NCBI GenBank assembly: GCA_021464415.1
Contig: CM038467.1
Location: forward strand, 29,133,248 to 29,197,247
DNA: 64,000 nt
Reading direction: 5' to 3'
From: Lonicera japonica
Taxonomy: Eukaryota; Streptophyta; Magnoliopsida; Dipsacales; Caprifoliaceae
A model generated the notes under the pieces. The model did no database searches, was not told where the DNA came from, and saw only the letters and a program-made list of their open reading frames with translations. Of the stretch, positions 33,440-45,921 are shown in pieces. The position numbers and the translations under genes were made by a program. Numbering within the stretch: position 1 is the first letter of the stretch; each line of letters begins with the position of its first letter.

Positions 33440-34772
33440 TGTTAGTAAATTAGGGCAGTAATCATGCATCGCATACACTAATTTACGCACTAATCATTGA
33501 ATCCTATGATCTATGCAGTTCAATAAAATCGACAGATGACATACCTTAATCGAGATTTGATGTCAATGAAACGAACAGGATGGATCTGATCCTTCTGTTG
33601 TTGTCGTCCTTAGCGTAGAAAACACGACGCCTCTACGGTATGCACACACGAACGAGATGAGATCTTGCTTGGTGTACTAGCGCCCTCTAGGGTTCTCTCT
33701 GCTATTTCGAATTTTCTTGCCTCTCTCAATTTCGTTGATGGCCAAGAAGAACAAAGGTTCCCTTTTATAAGGGAGCCCTAGTGAGAACCCTAAGCAACAA
33801 ACGAACTGGGCCCAAGTCCAACTTGGCCCGTTTTAATTCGTTTTGATCCAACTCGTTTTGGTGTGCGACCCTGTAGGTTTTACACTCTTTGGCCGTACAA
33901 TTAAAACCCGTTTTATTATACGAACAGTAAGCGGTTTCTAGTAAAACATTACTATTATCCAAAGGGTATAAAGGTCAAAAACGACACAACCTTAAATTGA
34001 TATTTCACACATTAACTCCTTTTGTCAATCGATATCTAGATTGAACACAAGACTAGGCAAGTGTCATTCTTGTATAGTTCAATCTTTATTTCTTGATCTC
34101 TAAGTATAATTAATCCAAAACAAATGACATCTCATTTGTGCATGGCCATGCAAATATTAATTACACTTATCAAGGGGCCCAACGATATCTCTCTCAATAT
34201 ATGAGAGTGACAAATCCCATCTTGATCAACCACATACCTCTACATAGTTCATAGTATGCTCGGTCATCATCTTTATAATTACTCGGTCAAGAGCAACGTT
34301 TGATAATGCCTGACATGCTAATCCCTATGTTGGTAACCATGGCGATCTCAGGTCTGAGGATAATACGATATCACAAATGGGGAACATCACTGATGACATT
34401 ATGTAACACTCCTCGCAGTGTCCCCAAAGCGGGTCAGTCCAATACTTTGTTCCCTAACAAGTATCAGTATGTTCAGCTTGATATCTCCATATCCATGACT
34501 TGTGGAACATAGTCATCAGCTGACCCATACTCTAATCATTATATCAATGTGATCCTAGGTTATTGATACATGATTAGGGACATCTAAACAATATTATTAT
34601 TACATTACTAGCATCCCACAATCTAGTCACGTACTTGATGAACTAGTATTAATAAATATTATTTACAAGAGATTATAAAGTAAAATAAATAAACTTTATT
34701 ACTAAAAAATAAGCATAAGATATCCAAGTACAAATCATAATCTATGAATAGTCCTAGGACATATCTCTTTCA
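33440..34772 (-). mobile_element. Solo LTR, 1333 bp
   Basis: On the minus strand the unit begins TGAAAGAGATATGTCCTAGG and ends AATTTACTAACA (TG...CA). It is flanked by ATTGC at 33435-33439 and 34773-34777, a perfect 5-bp TSD. A minus-strand TATAAAAG at about 33764-33771 would be the promoter TATA box, leaving about 310 bases of R-U5. No internal retrotransposon sequence is attached, so it probably arose by LTR-LTR recombination. Confidence 0.85.
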
Positions 34773-34777
34773 ATTGC

Positions 34778-36780
34778 TTCATGCATGAACATGGAAAATG
34801 GAGCGAATTTTGTGCTAAATAAATGAGCTAGGAAAAAGAACAATGCAGAAATAAATGATCCATGTCCTCCCCAAAAAATTTACGAAGAACACACCAACTA
34901 CAAGATACACATTAAAGGCCTATCTTTTTCAGGTAGATCACAAGTGTTCAACTTCCTTTTAAAAGTGACCCCCAAAAAAATTTACTATAATTTCGAAGTA
35001 ATTCCTGCCTTCCATAGATATTTCCAACTATTAACCGCTGTATTTGGGGAAGATTTAAGAAGAGCATTAAAAAAAGGGTGTTGGTGAATGCTCCCCTGTT
35101 TTTCAATTTTAGCCCCCTTTTTTTAAAGTACCCGAATTAAACTTGTAATTTTATGAAAGCACCTGGTTCAATATGAGCACCTTGATAGAAAAATTTGAAA
35201 GAAAAAAGAAGTTTAAAACTCAACTATAAGACCAATACTTGAAAGTTCGGAATATTACCTCTCTTAAAATTATAAATTTAAGCATAATATGTGATTAATA
35301 GCAAACATTGTAAAAAGTAATGCGACAAAATGTAAAATTTGAATCCCAATTTAATTAGAAAAGAATAACCAAACAACAAATGTCCACCAAACAAATATTT
35401 TCAAGACACGGATGTACAAAGAACTATTTGTTTTATTTTATATTTAATTTGTTGTATTTCATTCCCTTCAAGATGTAACGGAAAATTTTCAATAAGACGC
35501 AACAGTGATGCAAATTCCTCAGCCTCCAAATCATTTAAATTTCCATAGAAACCCAGATTCCAAGAAAACGGAGAATAAAAATCCCACGAGGTTAATGACT
35601 CAACAAGACTATTATGACAAAAGATAGGTTGAAAACTTAAAAGAAGGAAGTGACTCCCCAACCCAAATGTCCTCCTAAAATCTAATTTTATTCCCTTTCG
35701 CAATTTTAACATGGAGATTTTAAAAAAAATCATATTGAGGTTTTTGAAATGAATTACCATGTATTTTGATATGATCCTTCCCCCACAAGGGGTGCTGACG
35801 TGTTGTAGTGAATCTAAAAACTGATTGATCGAATCGAACTTATCTATAAAAAATCAAATTGAGAGGAAAAAAAACCTGAAACCGAACTTAAACGAAACTG
35901 AATAGATTTTTGCCGACTTTGGGTTGTGCCTTTGCAGACCAGAACCAAATTAACATTCTTTACTTAATTGCACTTATATTACTCAATCGTTCGACAGAAG
36001 TTGGAATTGCGATTTCTAGTGATCTCTTAAATCCCGAAGATTCTTTGTTTCTTCTGTTTACCCTATTATATTGAACTATATAGCTATATATCAATGGACT
36101 AATTTAAAATGAATATTTTTTTTGTATTTCATGTCTGCTTCATATTTATTTAAAATTTATTTTTCAGGTCACCCATAGTTTTTAGTGTGCTATATTTCAT
36201 CTTACTTCATGTATTGAATTAGGATTATATGAAGTGATGGAAGGTTCATTACATTATTTGGATTTGATTAATAGAATCTCCTAATCTAGGAAATTTCTTT
36301 GGCCACACGCACCAATGCCAAACAGTGGTTGCCTCTAATTTATTGTTGCAAATTTTATTAAAAGAATTATGCAAATATGAAAATTGAATAAAACCGAAAT
36401 CGAAAAATTTGGTTTAGGTTTGGATCTTAATTATTCATAAAACAAAATTAAACCATACCGAAACCGAATTTCAAATTTAGTTTAAGTTTGGGTCTCCTTA
36501 ATTTCTATCCTGACCAAAACCAAAAATACCCCTAATCCCCCTATCTAGCATCCCACCCATTTGGTTGTATTTCATACTTGTTTTTAATGGTAGAGTGCCA
36601 TATATAATCAGTTTTTAGTGGAAACGCCATTTGCCAAGAAAATCTTTATTCGTCACTAACAAATTACCTATCCCAAACCCACCTTGTGATTTTGGTATTT
36701 TTGTTACATCCCAATTGGCCATTGGTCATCTTGAAATCCAAAATCCATTTTTAGGCATGATTTCATCAAAGAAATGAGGT
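34778..36780 (-). mobile_element. Fragmented LINE ORF2 relic
   Basis: Three minus-strand pieces fit one plant LINE in order. Piece one (about 36780-36600) reads like RT C-terminal GGFGIGNLLVTNKDFLGKW. Piece two (35760-35401) has QPIFCHNSLVESLTSW and NDLEAEEFASLLRLIENF. Piece three (about 35070-34780) is the zinc-binding RVT region, frameshifted, with WKYLWKAG, LLKRKLNTCDL-like and a DHLFLHCSF-like motif. Intervening sequence (35770-36590 and 35080-35400) is non-coding. The solo LTR lies at its 3' side. Confidence 0.55.
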
Positions 36781-37041
36781 TTAAATAGATAGACTGAAAG
36801 GGTTATACAGCAAATGATCCCTTTTATCTTCCTCACACCCTTCGCACAAAAAGTTCCTCATCAATCACTCAATAATGGATGCAACTCATTAATCTCCACC
36901 TCACATAAGCAATTCTTTTCCATCCATCCATTCTCTTTGCGAGTTAATTTCGCAATGACCGATTATCAAAGGAGAAGTGGCATGGATTCCCTCCTATTTC
37001 CCTTGCAAACCTTTCCTCTTTTTCCTTATCTAAATTCTTAG

Positions 37042-37537
37042 TTCTCCTAAAAAAGAAAGAGTCCATTGAGAATTCATTCATGTAAGAGTGTTGGCCAATC
37101 TAGAGATATTTCGTCGATCTTACCGTTTCGATCTTGTTTTATACTAAAGGCTCATCGTTCACAATTGCTTCTGATTTTGATTCGGGCTTCGATAAAGAAT
37201 CGTTCATACTTGCTTCTGATTATGATTTGAGCTTCGATAAAGAATCTCTTCTGGGGTTTTCTACGTATGTACGTGTTTTGCTTATCAATCTTTTTCGACA
37301 AGTATATTAGACAGGAATCATGAATTGGACAAGTAGTACGTATTCTATAACCATGGATATATAATTTGTTTAACTAAGGACGACCGAGTAATATTATAGG
37401 TCTAGACTCGTGTTAATGGAATAATTTGAACCAAAACTGAGGGATATTTGTCTTAAAACGAAATCTGATTGAGCCAATTTCTTGTATAAATGGAACTACT
37501 TTCACCCTTCTGCTTAAATATTTAGATAGCAATTTGT
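37042..37537. other. Non-coding DNA with a small internal duplication
   Basis: GCTTCTGATT.TGATT..GGCTTCGATAAAGAATC-like sequence occurs twice (about 37167-37206 and 37214-37252). In one plus-strand frame this reads as two similar 15-residue units (ASDFDSGFDKES, ASDYDLSFDKES) within a short open stretch without an ATG. No gene claimed. Confidence 0.4.
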
Positions 37538-38229
37538 TGTTGTGAACGTGGGAACAATTACCAAGTCCCAAATCCACCAATAAACCCGAGAAATCCCTTT
37601 CGGGAATTTCCACAAACACTTGGCGGGCGGAAACCGACAAGTAATAGGATCTTTGGCTCAAACCAAGAATGGCCAACACAATCACAAGCAACTATAGATA
37701 AAAGATAAAGAACAACAAGAATCAAGTGCAAAGCAAAAAGGAAAAACACACCGGAGATAATGTGGAACCCTTTGGGTCTTCCACTTGAAAGGGGAGCAAC
37801 TTTATTGATCAACTAAGAATTTACACCAACTCTCTCTCAATAATCCTCACTCAAATCAATGGAACAAACCTTCAAAGATTACCCTCTCAAAACCTAGCTA
37901 AACCCTAGCTAACCTCTCACAAGAAATATCACTTTTGTAAGAACAAGTCTCTCATTCTCACTCTTGCAAATGCACTCTTACAATAAATAGAAATAAACCA
38001 TTCTATTTATACTAAGTGAGAAAATAAGCCTAAAAGGCTTTACCCGCCGAACTGCAAAAGTGCCTTTGCAGTTTATCGCCCGGACTGCAAAAGTGCTTTT
38101 TCACCTTTTCAGAAACACTTCTGCCCAGCTGCAAAAGTGCTTTTGCAGTTTTTTCGGCTCAGCTATAAAAGTGCTTTTGCAGCATTCCAGCTTGCACCAT
38201 TTTGTAACATAGATTACAAGCCAAACACA
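37538..38229 (-). repeat. 3' LTR of the copia element
   Basis: 692 bases, TGTGTTTGG...ACAACA on the minus strand. It is near-identical to the copy at 44089-44779; I noted about twenty differences by eye. It carries four hairpin units related to CTGCAAAAGTGCTTTTGCAG between 38050 and 38190; the one near 38165 has mutated to CTATAAAAG. Confidence 0.9.
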
Positions 38230-38345
38230 ACAATCTCCACCTTGGCGAGTAATCTCAAGCCAATCTCGATTGCTTCACCTCGGGATAAGAAACGTGCATT
38301 CCCTTAGAGATTATCCCGACACCTCCAACGTCACACCCTCCTCTT

Positions 38346-41300
38346 TTAACATGAAGTAAGATTAAGAAGCTTTAGGCAATGCCTAAACTTCTCCGAGGTT
38401 ATCGGCTTTGTGAGCATATCGGCCGCATTCTCATCCGTATTCACCTTTTCTAGGACGACTTCCCCGAAATTAACCCAATTCCGAACTCGGTGATACCGCA
38501 CATCAATGTGCTTCATGCGAGCATGATACACTTGATTCTTAGCCAAGAAAAGTGCACTTTGACTATCACACCGTAGCAAAATACTCTCATGCTTTAAGCA
38601 CAACTCGCTCACTAAACATTTCAACCATACCACCTCCTTTGACGCCTCTGTGAGTACCATATACTCTGCCTCTGTCGTAGACAAGGAACTTGTTGCTTGT
38701 AGCATAGATCTCCATGATACCGGTCCACTCGCCAAAGTGAACACATAACCCGTGGTGGACCTTCTTTTATCAAGATCCCCCGCATAATCGGAGTCTACAA
38801 ACCCCGCAACACTGGCAACCCCATCTTTTCGCTCAAATACTATACCCAAGAACTTGGTACCTTGTAGATATCGAAGAACCCATTTAACCGCATTCCAATG
38901 CTCTTTACCCGAATTCGACATATACCTACTAACCATTCCAACCGCGTAAGCTAGATCCGGCCTTATACACACCATGGCTTACATAAGACAACCAATCGCG
39001 CAAGCATACGGTGTTGTTGACATTTCAGCACACTCATTAAAAGAGGAAGGACATTGCTTTGTGAACAAAGCAAAATGATGAGCTAACGGAGTAGAAATCG
39101 GTTTCGCATTCGACATATTGAATTTCTCAATGACATAAGAAATATACTTCGTTTGCGAAAACCATAACTTGCCAACCTTTCTATCTCTCCGAATCTCCAT
39201 ACCAAGGATCTTTTGAGCGGCCCCAAGATCTTTCATGTCAAATTCCCGGCCCAATTGCACCTTGAGCTCTTTCACCTTTGACATATCTCGACATGCTATA
39301 AGCAAATCATCCACATAAAGCATCAACAAGATAAACGAGCCATCATCAAAGTTTCGAACATAGGCACAATGATTACCATCACACCGACGATAACCAATAT
39401 ACAACATGAATGAATCAAACCGTAGGTACCATTATCTTGGCGACTGCTTTAGTCCATACAAGGACTTCTTAAGCCGACAAACAAATTTTTTCTTACCTAC
39501 TTCCTTGAACCCTTTCAGTTGCGCCATGTAAATCGTTTCCTTCAAATCACTATGAAGAAAAGCCTTTTTTACATCCATTTGCTCAAGCTCCAAGTCAAAC
39601 TGAGCTACCATAGCGAGCAAAACCCGTATCAAAGTGTGTCTCACAACCGGAAAAAAAATCTCATCATAATCAATCATTTCCTTTTGAGAAAATCCCTTCG
39701 CTACTAACTGTGCCTTGAATTTTGGTGCTTCATCATTGTTGATTGCTTCTTTCTTCCTAAATACCCATTTGGAACCGATAATACTCCGGTCCTTGGGCTT
39801 AGGAACCAAATCCCAAACGAAATTCATTCGTAAAGCCTCCATCTCCTCTACCGTAGCACCCATCCAACTATCCTTGTCTTCGACACCGATGGCTTCTTTA
39901 TAACTAGTTGGATCACCCTCACTTGTAATAAGGGCATAGTTGACCTCGTCTTCCCAACCAAACCTTGAGGGTGGTTTGATTGCCCGTCGTGGTCTATCCC
40001 GTGCTATCGATGGTTCCGGCTCCACCTCACCCGGTCTTTTCTCGGATTCCTCTTCCTCAAGCTCCACCTCAACCGTGTCGTCATTTGGTTGAATTTCATG
40101 AGAATCATCTCTACTACCGCTTGAAGATGCTCTACCACTTCCGGTAACCGACGGACTTGGAACTAGAATTAGAATCTTGACCGTATTAACCCCACCGTTA
40201 TCATTGATCTCTTGGTATTCCCATTCCTTAAGTATAGCCCCCTCATCAAATGTCACATCCCGGCTAAATAAAAACTTTCTCGCTACCGGATCCCAAAGCT
40301 TGAACCATTTCACCTCTCCCCCAAAACCGAGAAAGATACACCGGTGAGCCTTTGGGTCATTCTTTGATCTCTCGTCGCTAGGAATATGAGCATATACTGG
40401 GCACCCAAATACTCTTAACTTAGAGTAGTCCACTTCTCGCCCCAACCATACTTCTTCCGGACATTTCAAACCAAGATTCACATTCGGTGACCTATTGATC
40501 GAGTATACGGCATGATCAACACAAGCCACCCAAAATGTTTTTGGCAAGCCGGCATGAATCCTCATACTTCTCGCCCTATCCATAATGGTATGGTTCATTC
40601 TTTCCGCAACTCTATTTTGTTGTGGAGTTTTCTTCACGGTAAAGTGCCTTTTGATGCCGGCATTCTTGCAAAACTTCACGAATTCTCCATCCTTATACTC
40701 CCCTCCATTGTCACTTCGCAAATACTTTACTTTCCGACCTGTTTGATTTTCCACCATAGCCTTCCACTATTTGAATTTTCCGAAAACCTCGAATTTTTCC
40801 CTTAAGTAGTAAACCCAGACTCGACGTGAATAATCATCAACAAATGTCATAAAATATTTGAAACCGCCCAAAGAAATTAACTCTAAAAGGCCACACACAT
40901 CGGAGTGAATATAATCAAGCATACCTCGGCTTTTGTGTTTCGCGGTATCAAATCGAACTATAGTTTGATTGCCCATCACACAATACTTGCAGAAATCGAG
41001 CTTGCACCCATGGACCCCCTTCAACAATTTTCGTCGATGAAGCTCCTCCATGCCCTTTGGCTCATGTGGCCAAACCTCATGTGCCATAACAAAAGCTCAT
41101 CCCTTTTTACTTCCGTGGAAATCGCCGCTCCACCAACCACCGTGATTCCTTTCAACCTATAAAGGTTGTTCGGTGACTTTGTGCTGCGCAAAATCACCAT
41201 TGATCCCTTCTTCACCTTCATAGCCCCGTCTTCGGCTTGAATCACACACCCTTTTGAGTCGAGCGTGCCTAAGGAGATCAAATTCTTCTTGAGAGCGGGT

Positions 41301-41422
41301 ACGTGTCTAACATCACTTAGCGTGCGGGTCACACCATCCCACATCTTTATTTTCACCGTGCCAATACCGACAATTTTACATGTAGCATCATTACTCATGA
41401 AGATTTTCCCTCCATTGCATTC
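38346..41422 (-). pseudogene. Copia pol: integrase, reverse transcriptase, RNase H (broken)
   Basis: Reading right to left, the GAG-pre-integrase zinc region has LLWHMRFGHMS and CKLDFCKYCVMGN. The integrase core shows DVCG, SDNGGEY and PQQNRVAERMN. Reverse transcriptase has WVFRKKEAI, QMDVKKAFLHSDL and the catalytic YVDDLL at about 39310. RNase H has STTEAEYM, CDSQSAL and HIDVRYHRVR. Breaks: a frameshift near 41050; nonsense codons near 40766 (lysine to TAG), 39431 (glutamine to TAA) and 38978 (tyrosine to TAA). The protein would copy and integrate the element; this copy cannot make it. Confidence 0.85.
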
Positions 41423-42992
41423 TGTAGACACCCCGATCTGTGACCCCCGCAAGAACCCTAACGACCTACGAGACTACTATTTTTTGGGGGTCCAGGACAC
41501 ACCCGAGCACCCGAAACTACCCCGGGGGAGTTTGTTGCGCGACAAACCTATTTTTATGAAGGATTGTCGTACGACATATCACATTGTCGCGCGACAATCA
41601 TTGGAATGTCGCGCGACAATCCCACTATGTCGCGCGACAATCCCTCTCTGCACCCGACCAACCACTTTCTGACACATCACAGTGTCAGGACCTATCACTT
41701 TAGCCGTTTGTCGCACGACATACAGGAATGTCGCGCGACAAACAGATATGTCGCGCGACACTTTCCCTTTTTGGGGAAATGTCGCGCGACAATCTTCCCC
41801 GAGCAGTATAAATAGGCCAACACCCCCAAGGGTTGAGGAGGGCAACTTGAATCTGGAAAATCTGGAGCTTTAGTCTGATTCTATCAAGCATTTTATATTA
41901 TCATCTCATCTCTGAAGAATTATCGAATCTATTCCCGACACTCGACGTGTCCCGTCTCTGGAATCGAATTCTCGGAAATATCTGAAGAAGGTGAAGATTG
42001 TTATCGCCGGAGATCTCTCTGCCATATTATATTCTCTTTCTTATTATTATTATTCTCGTCGGGAAGGTAAATAAAGTTTCTTCTGGTAATTAAACAGGTC
42101 TATCTGTGTACTTGTTTTATTTCTGTTGTTTTATCCACGTTTTATTTGAATAAACTTATTGCCAAGTTATAAATAGTCTACCATTTTCAAAACAAAAGAG
42201 CCTGATAAAATCGTTTGCAAAACCAGAAGAGTAAGTATGTTATCGTCCGGATAAAATTCTGTTTTCAAAACCCAGACTGATACGACTTATCTAGGAATTA
42301 AAATCAACATATCCTGTCTTCTCTATAGACTGCGATGTGTCTGATAATTCTCCTCTCAAGAGTCATGATTCCATATTAAATTAGTCCCGATATTAGATCC
42401 GAACTTTCACAAAAGTAATCACAACCCGAGAAAACCGTCATTATCTGGGAAATAATACGGGATACTCTCTTTAAAAATAAATATAACTTTTGTCATTTGT
42501 ATTTTACATCTTTCAAAACAAAGACATCGGATCTCGGAACACAAAGGCTTTTCATACCCCTTTCCCGTTTTTTTCTCCGAAATTAGGGTTTTCATTGGAA
42601 AAGTAGTAGACTGTCAGTAAAAGCATCCAAGTTTTTCAACATAAAATAAACATATAAGTCCACTAGAGACCGAAAGGGCGGAATGTGTGCTTAACACCTT
42701 CCCAAACCGTAATATAGTTCCCGAATTTTATAGAATTCTGGTTTCGCAGACAAACGTGTAAAGAAAGGCTTATCTGTAGCCTTTCCCATTACACACCCCC
42801 TTTTTGTCCGTTTTCTCGTAAAACGTACTGGAGACTCTGAACAAACCCCTTTGCATCTAGAATAGACGTAGGGACACCCGATATGAATCATCAAACAACT
42901 CCAAGCAAATGGAGCGACGGAATCCCTTCCGACGCTTCAGACGACCAACGAACGGTGACGAGACCCGGGGGTCGCATTTGCGGATTCTCACA
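41423..42992 (+). mobile_element. Nested solo LTR, 1570 bp, inserted in the copia protease region
   Basis: The unit begins TGTAGACACCCCGATCTG and ends GGATTCTCACA, with CATTC on both sides (41418-41422 and 42993-42997), a perfect 5-bp TSD. The insert plus TSD is 1575 bases, so the copia frame resumes in phase. A TATAAATA box at 41807-41814 gives a plus-strand promoter about 385 bases in. Upstream of it lies a row of TGTCGCGCGACA palindromes. The rest would be R-U5, about 1.15 kb. No internal domain is attached, so the superfamily is open. Confidence 0.85.
41533..41802. promoter_or_regulatory. Nine palindromic TGTCGCGCGACA boxes upstream of an LTR TATA box
   Basis: Six perfect TGTCGCGCGACA palindromes and three variants (TTGCGCGACA, GTCGTACGAC, GTCGCACGAC) lie between about 41533 and 41795, mostly 17-45 bases apart. 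The last is about 17 bases upstream of TATAAATA at 41807. Their position in U3 suggests protein-binding boxes; this is inference. Confidence 0.7.
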
Positions 42993-42997
42993 CATTC

Positions 42998-43999
42998 CGT
43001 ATAGTCAACGAACTAATTACGATTCGGGCACATATGATAGGAGCATCCGGAATCAAGAATCCACCCACTATTTTGATCCGCTAAAAAATAAGTAAGAACG
43101 TCGGTATTAACCTCTTGATCCACTTCTTGGGTCACAACTCCCGCAACCTCTCTTGGCGCGTCCGCCTTATTACCTTTTAGCTCCTGGAAATTCTTCTTGA
43201 TGTGGCATACCTTGTGACACTTAAAGCACTCCCAATTACTTCGATCTCGTGATTGAGACCGACCCGTGCCTCTATTCTTGGCACCCCGTGACCTTGACCG
43301 CCCACTTCGTTCACCACTACCACTCTTGGCAACCAAGCCTTCACTTGACGAAGAGCTTGCCCTGTTACCTCCATTTTTCATGGCCACGTGCGATTGAAGG
43401 TCCTTGACAACCTCATTAAACTTGAGCGTTGTCTTGCCAAATATCAACGTGGTAACGAAGTGATCATAGGAGTCCGGCAATGAAGCAAGCAACAATAAGG
43501 CGCGGTCCTCCTCATCAAATATAACATCAATTCTCTCAAGGTCATGCACTATTGCCTTAAAGACATTGATGTGCTTGTTCAAGTCTTGCCCCTCCTTTAT
43601 TTCCAACTTAAAAAGTTGCTTCTTGAGGTTCAGCTTGTTGGACATAGACTTCCCTATGTACATCTCCTCCATCCTAGTCCACATATCCTTTGTATTCTTC
43701 TTCGACATCAAGTTTCTCAACACTTTGTCAGTCACATGTATCTCTATAACGGACATAACTATCTTATCAATCTCATTCCATTGGTCTTCAGACATATCTT
43801 GCGGCTTTTTCTCAAGTCCAATCAATGCAACTTGCAAATTCGATTGGATGAGTACCCCCCGCATTCGCCTTTGCCAAATACCGAAATTGATAACCTCGTC
43901 ATAAGGCTTTATCTTAACCTCCATAGTGCTCCCAACACCTATAATGGTAGAAGAACTAGCTTGTGTTGTAACAACTCCGGTTTGAGTCCCTTCGGCCAT
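42998..43999 (-). pseudogene. Copia gag and protease start (broken)
   Basis: The ATG at 43999 opens a gag of the UBN2/DUF4219 type, with LIGLEKKPQDMSEDQW, MWTRMEEMYIG and LLLASLPDSYDHF. It runs through an Arg/Ser-rich region to a damaged zinc knuckle CFKCHKVCHIKKNF, in which the last cysteine is Phe and the usual Gly is Cys. The protease active-site motif LDSGCSYHMC follows. The frame stops at TAG (43015-43013), probably from a tryptophan codon, just before the nested solo LTR. Confidence 0.85.
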
Positions 44000-44088
44000 T
44001 TATCGAACACTTGGCGCACAAACCTTGCACCCAATAGCCAAACCTTGATACCAAACACTAGGCACCAACCAAATCCTCTGATACCACT

Positions 44089-44779
44089 TGTTGTAGACGT
44101 GGGAACAATTACCAAGTCCCAAATCCACCAATAAACCCGAGAAATCCCTTTTGGGAATTTCCACAAACACTTGGCGGGCGGAAACCGACAAGCAATAAGA
44201 TCTTTGGCTCAAACCAAGAATGGCCAACACAATCACAAGCAACTATAGATAAAAGATAAAGAACAACAAGAATCAAGTGCAAAGTAAAGAAGAAAAACAC
44301 ACCGGAGATAATGCGGAACCCTTTGGGTCTTCCACTTGAAAGGGGAGCAACTTTATTGATCAACCAAGAATTTACACCAACTCTCTCTCAATAATCCTCA
44401 CTCAAATCAATGGAACAAACCTTCAAAGATTACCCTCTCAAAATCTAGCTAAACCCTAGCTAACCTCTCACAAGAAATATTACTTTTGTAAGAACAAGTC
44501 TCTCATTCTCACTCTTGCAAATGCACTCTTACAATAAATAGAAATAAACCATTCTATTTATACTAAGTGAGAAAATAAGCCTAAAAGGCTTTACCCGCCG
44601 AACTGCAAAAGTGCCTTTGCAGTTTATCGCCCGGACTGCAAAAGTGCTTTTGCACCTTTTCAGAAACACTTCTGCCCAACTGCAAAAGTGCTTTTGCGGT
44701 TTTTCGGCTCAGCTGCAAAAGTGCTTTTGCAGCATTCCAGCTTGCACCATTTTGTAACATAGATTACAAGCCAAACACA
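44089..44779 (-). repeat. 5' LTR of the copia element
   Basis: 691 bases, partner of 37538-38229. It retains four CTGCAAAAGTG.CTTTTGCAG-type hairpins between about 44600 and 44740. The primer-binding site TGGTATCAGAGG is separated from its end by two bases on the minus strand. Confidence 0.9.
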
Positions 44780-45921
44780 TAAATTGTTACAATGGAAATT
44801 CTTGGATAATTTATGAACATATTTTGACGATATAGTATTGTGTTATTTGTGCATCCGTCGCCATTAAATTTTGTGTAATGTCTATATCTTATGATTCTAA
44901 TTCACTAATAAATATATATTAGTTACATATCACAATGTCACTTAAATATGTTCCAACCAACTTGATTCACATAGAAGTGCCATAATAAGTGTTAAAAAGT
45001 ATTAAAAAGTGATAACTCAAATGCATTTTTTCATCTTTGTTCGAATAGGAGTACGTTCAAGCTGCCATTGTCTAGACCTTAAATTAATTTTTTTCCTTGT
45101 GAAATAATTGAAGGAAATTTTCATTATTGTTTCTCTAATTATTTTTTTTCAAGAAATAGCATTTTCATACTTGTGTGTAATAAAAATTATGTAATGGAAA
45201 AACAAATTGTACAAATATTATTATGGTATGGGTACTAATCATTCTGATTCGATATAAAATATTATTAGACGAACAAAATTATGAGTTTCTCCTATATATG
45301 GAGTAATGTAGGACACTAGCTACACCAATATTAACTAGACTTAAAATTCTTAATTCCTAATGAATTAGAATTTTTTTTACCTAGACTACTAATTCAAAAC
45401 CAACTATGATTACTATTGCCTAACCAAGTGAAAAATCCTAAACATACCAGGACCTAACCTAATAATAAACCTTTTAGAATTCCTACACCTGGAAGAATTC
45501 CTAAAATTAAATTTATAAATAAAATTCTACAAATAAAATCGTGAAGTTATCAAATCCTCATTTGTATCAGAAACCAATTAAATTTTTTCATTTTTACTGA
45601 AAAACTTGAAATAGTGACTGCAACGGTTAGGTTAACATTACAATATTAAATTATTAAATCTTAATAGCGGTTGGATAAGTTGTAAACCTAAAATCCAAAT
45701 TCCAGTTGAATTACTAAAAAAATTCTATTTAGCTAATATATTACTTAAATCCCAAGTCACTGATTAAGTGAGTAAGTACTGCTTTTCTATATATACATTA
45801 CTACAAAGAACCCTACGTACATACTGCACTACTACTTTGCCTTCACTCTTCTCCGTTTTTCATTCTCCATTCCTTCATTCCTTCATCTTTTCTCTTAAAT
45901 TCTTTCATTCATCGATCCTCA
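44780..45921. other. Non-coding DNA and upstream region of the second kinase copy
   Basis: From about 45640 it resembles the upstream region of the first kinase (AACCTAAA.TCCAAATTC.AGTT, then TTACTTAAATCCCAAGT). CTATATATACAT at about 45787 is a plausible TATA box. Nothing recognised further left. Confidence 0.5.

Larger units (their letters stand above)
37538..44779 (-). mobile_element. Ty1-copia LTR retrotransposon, degenerate, with nested solo LTR
   Basis: A full-structure copia element on the minus strand with two LTRs of about 690 bases. The primer-binding site TGGTATCAGAGG (complementary to initiator tRNA-Met) lies at 44086-44075. A purine-rich AAGGTGGAGATT lies just before the 3' LTR. 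Gag, protease, integrase, RT and RNase H occur in copia order. Coding is broken by nonsense codons, a frameshift and a 1570-bp solo LTR. I found no clear 5-bp TSD (TTTGT left, TAAAT right). Confidence 0.9.

Noticed and set aside
36814..37041. 75-codon open frame on the plus strand
   Set aside because: No motif found; it lies beside a LINE relic on the other strand and looks like chance.
41564..41815. Open frames with repeated CysArgAlaThr or SerArgAsp units
   Set aside because: These are translations of the TGTCGCGCGACA palindromes in the LTR promoter, not genes.
37533..44784. A 5-bp TSD for the large copia element
   Set aside because: The flanks TTTGT and TAAAT do not match, and shifting the ends by a few bases gave no convincing pair.
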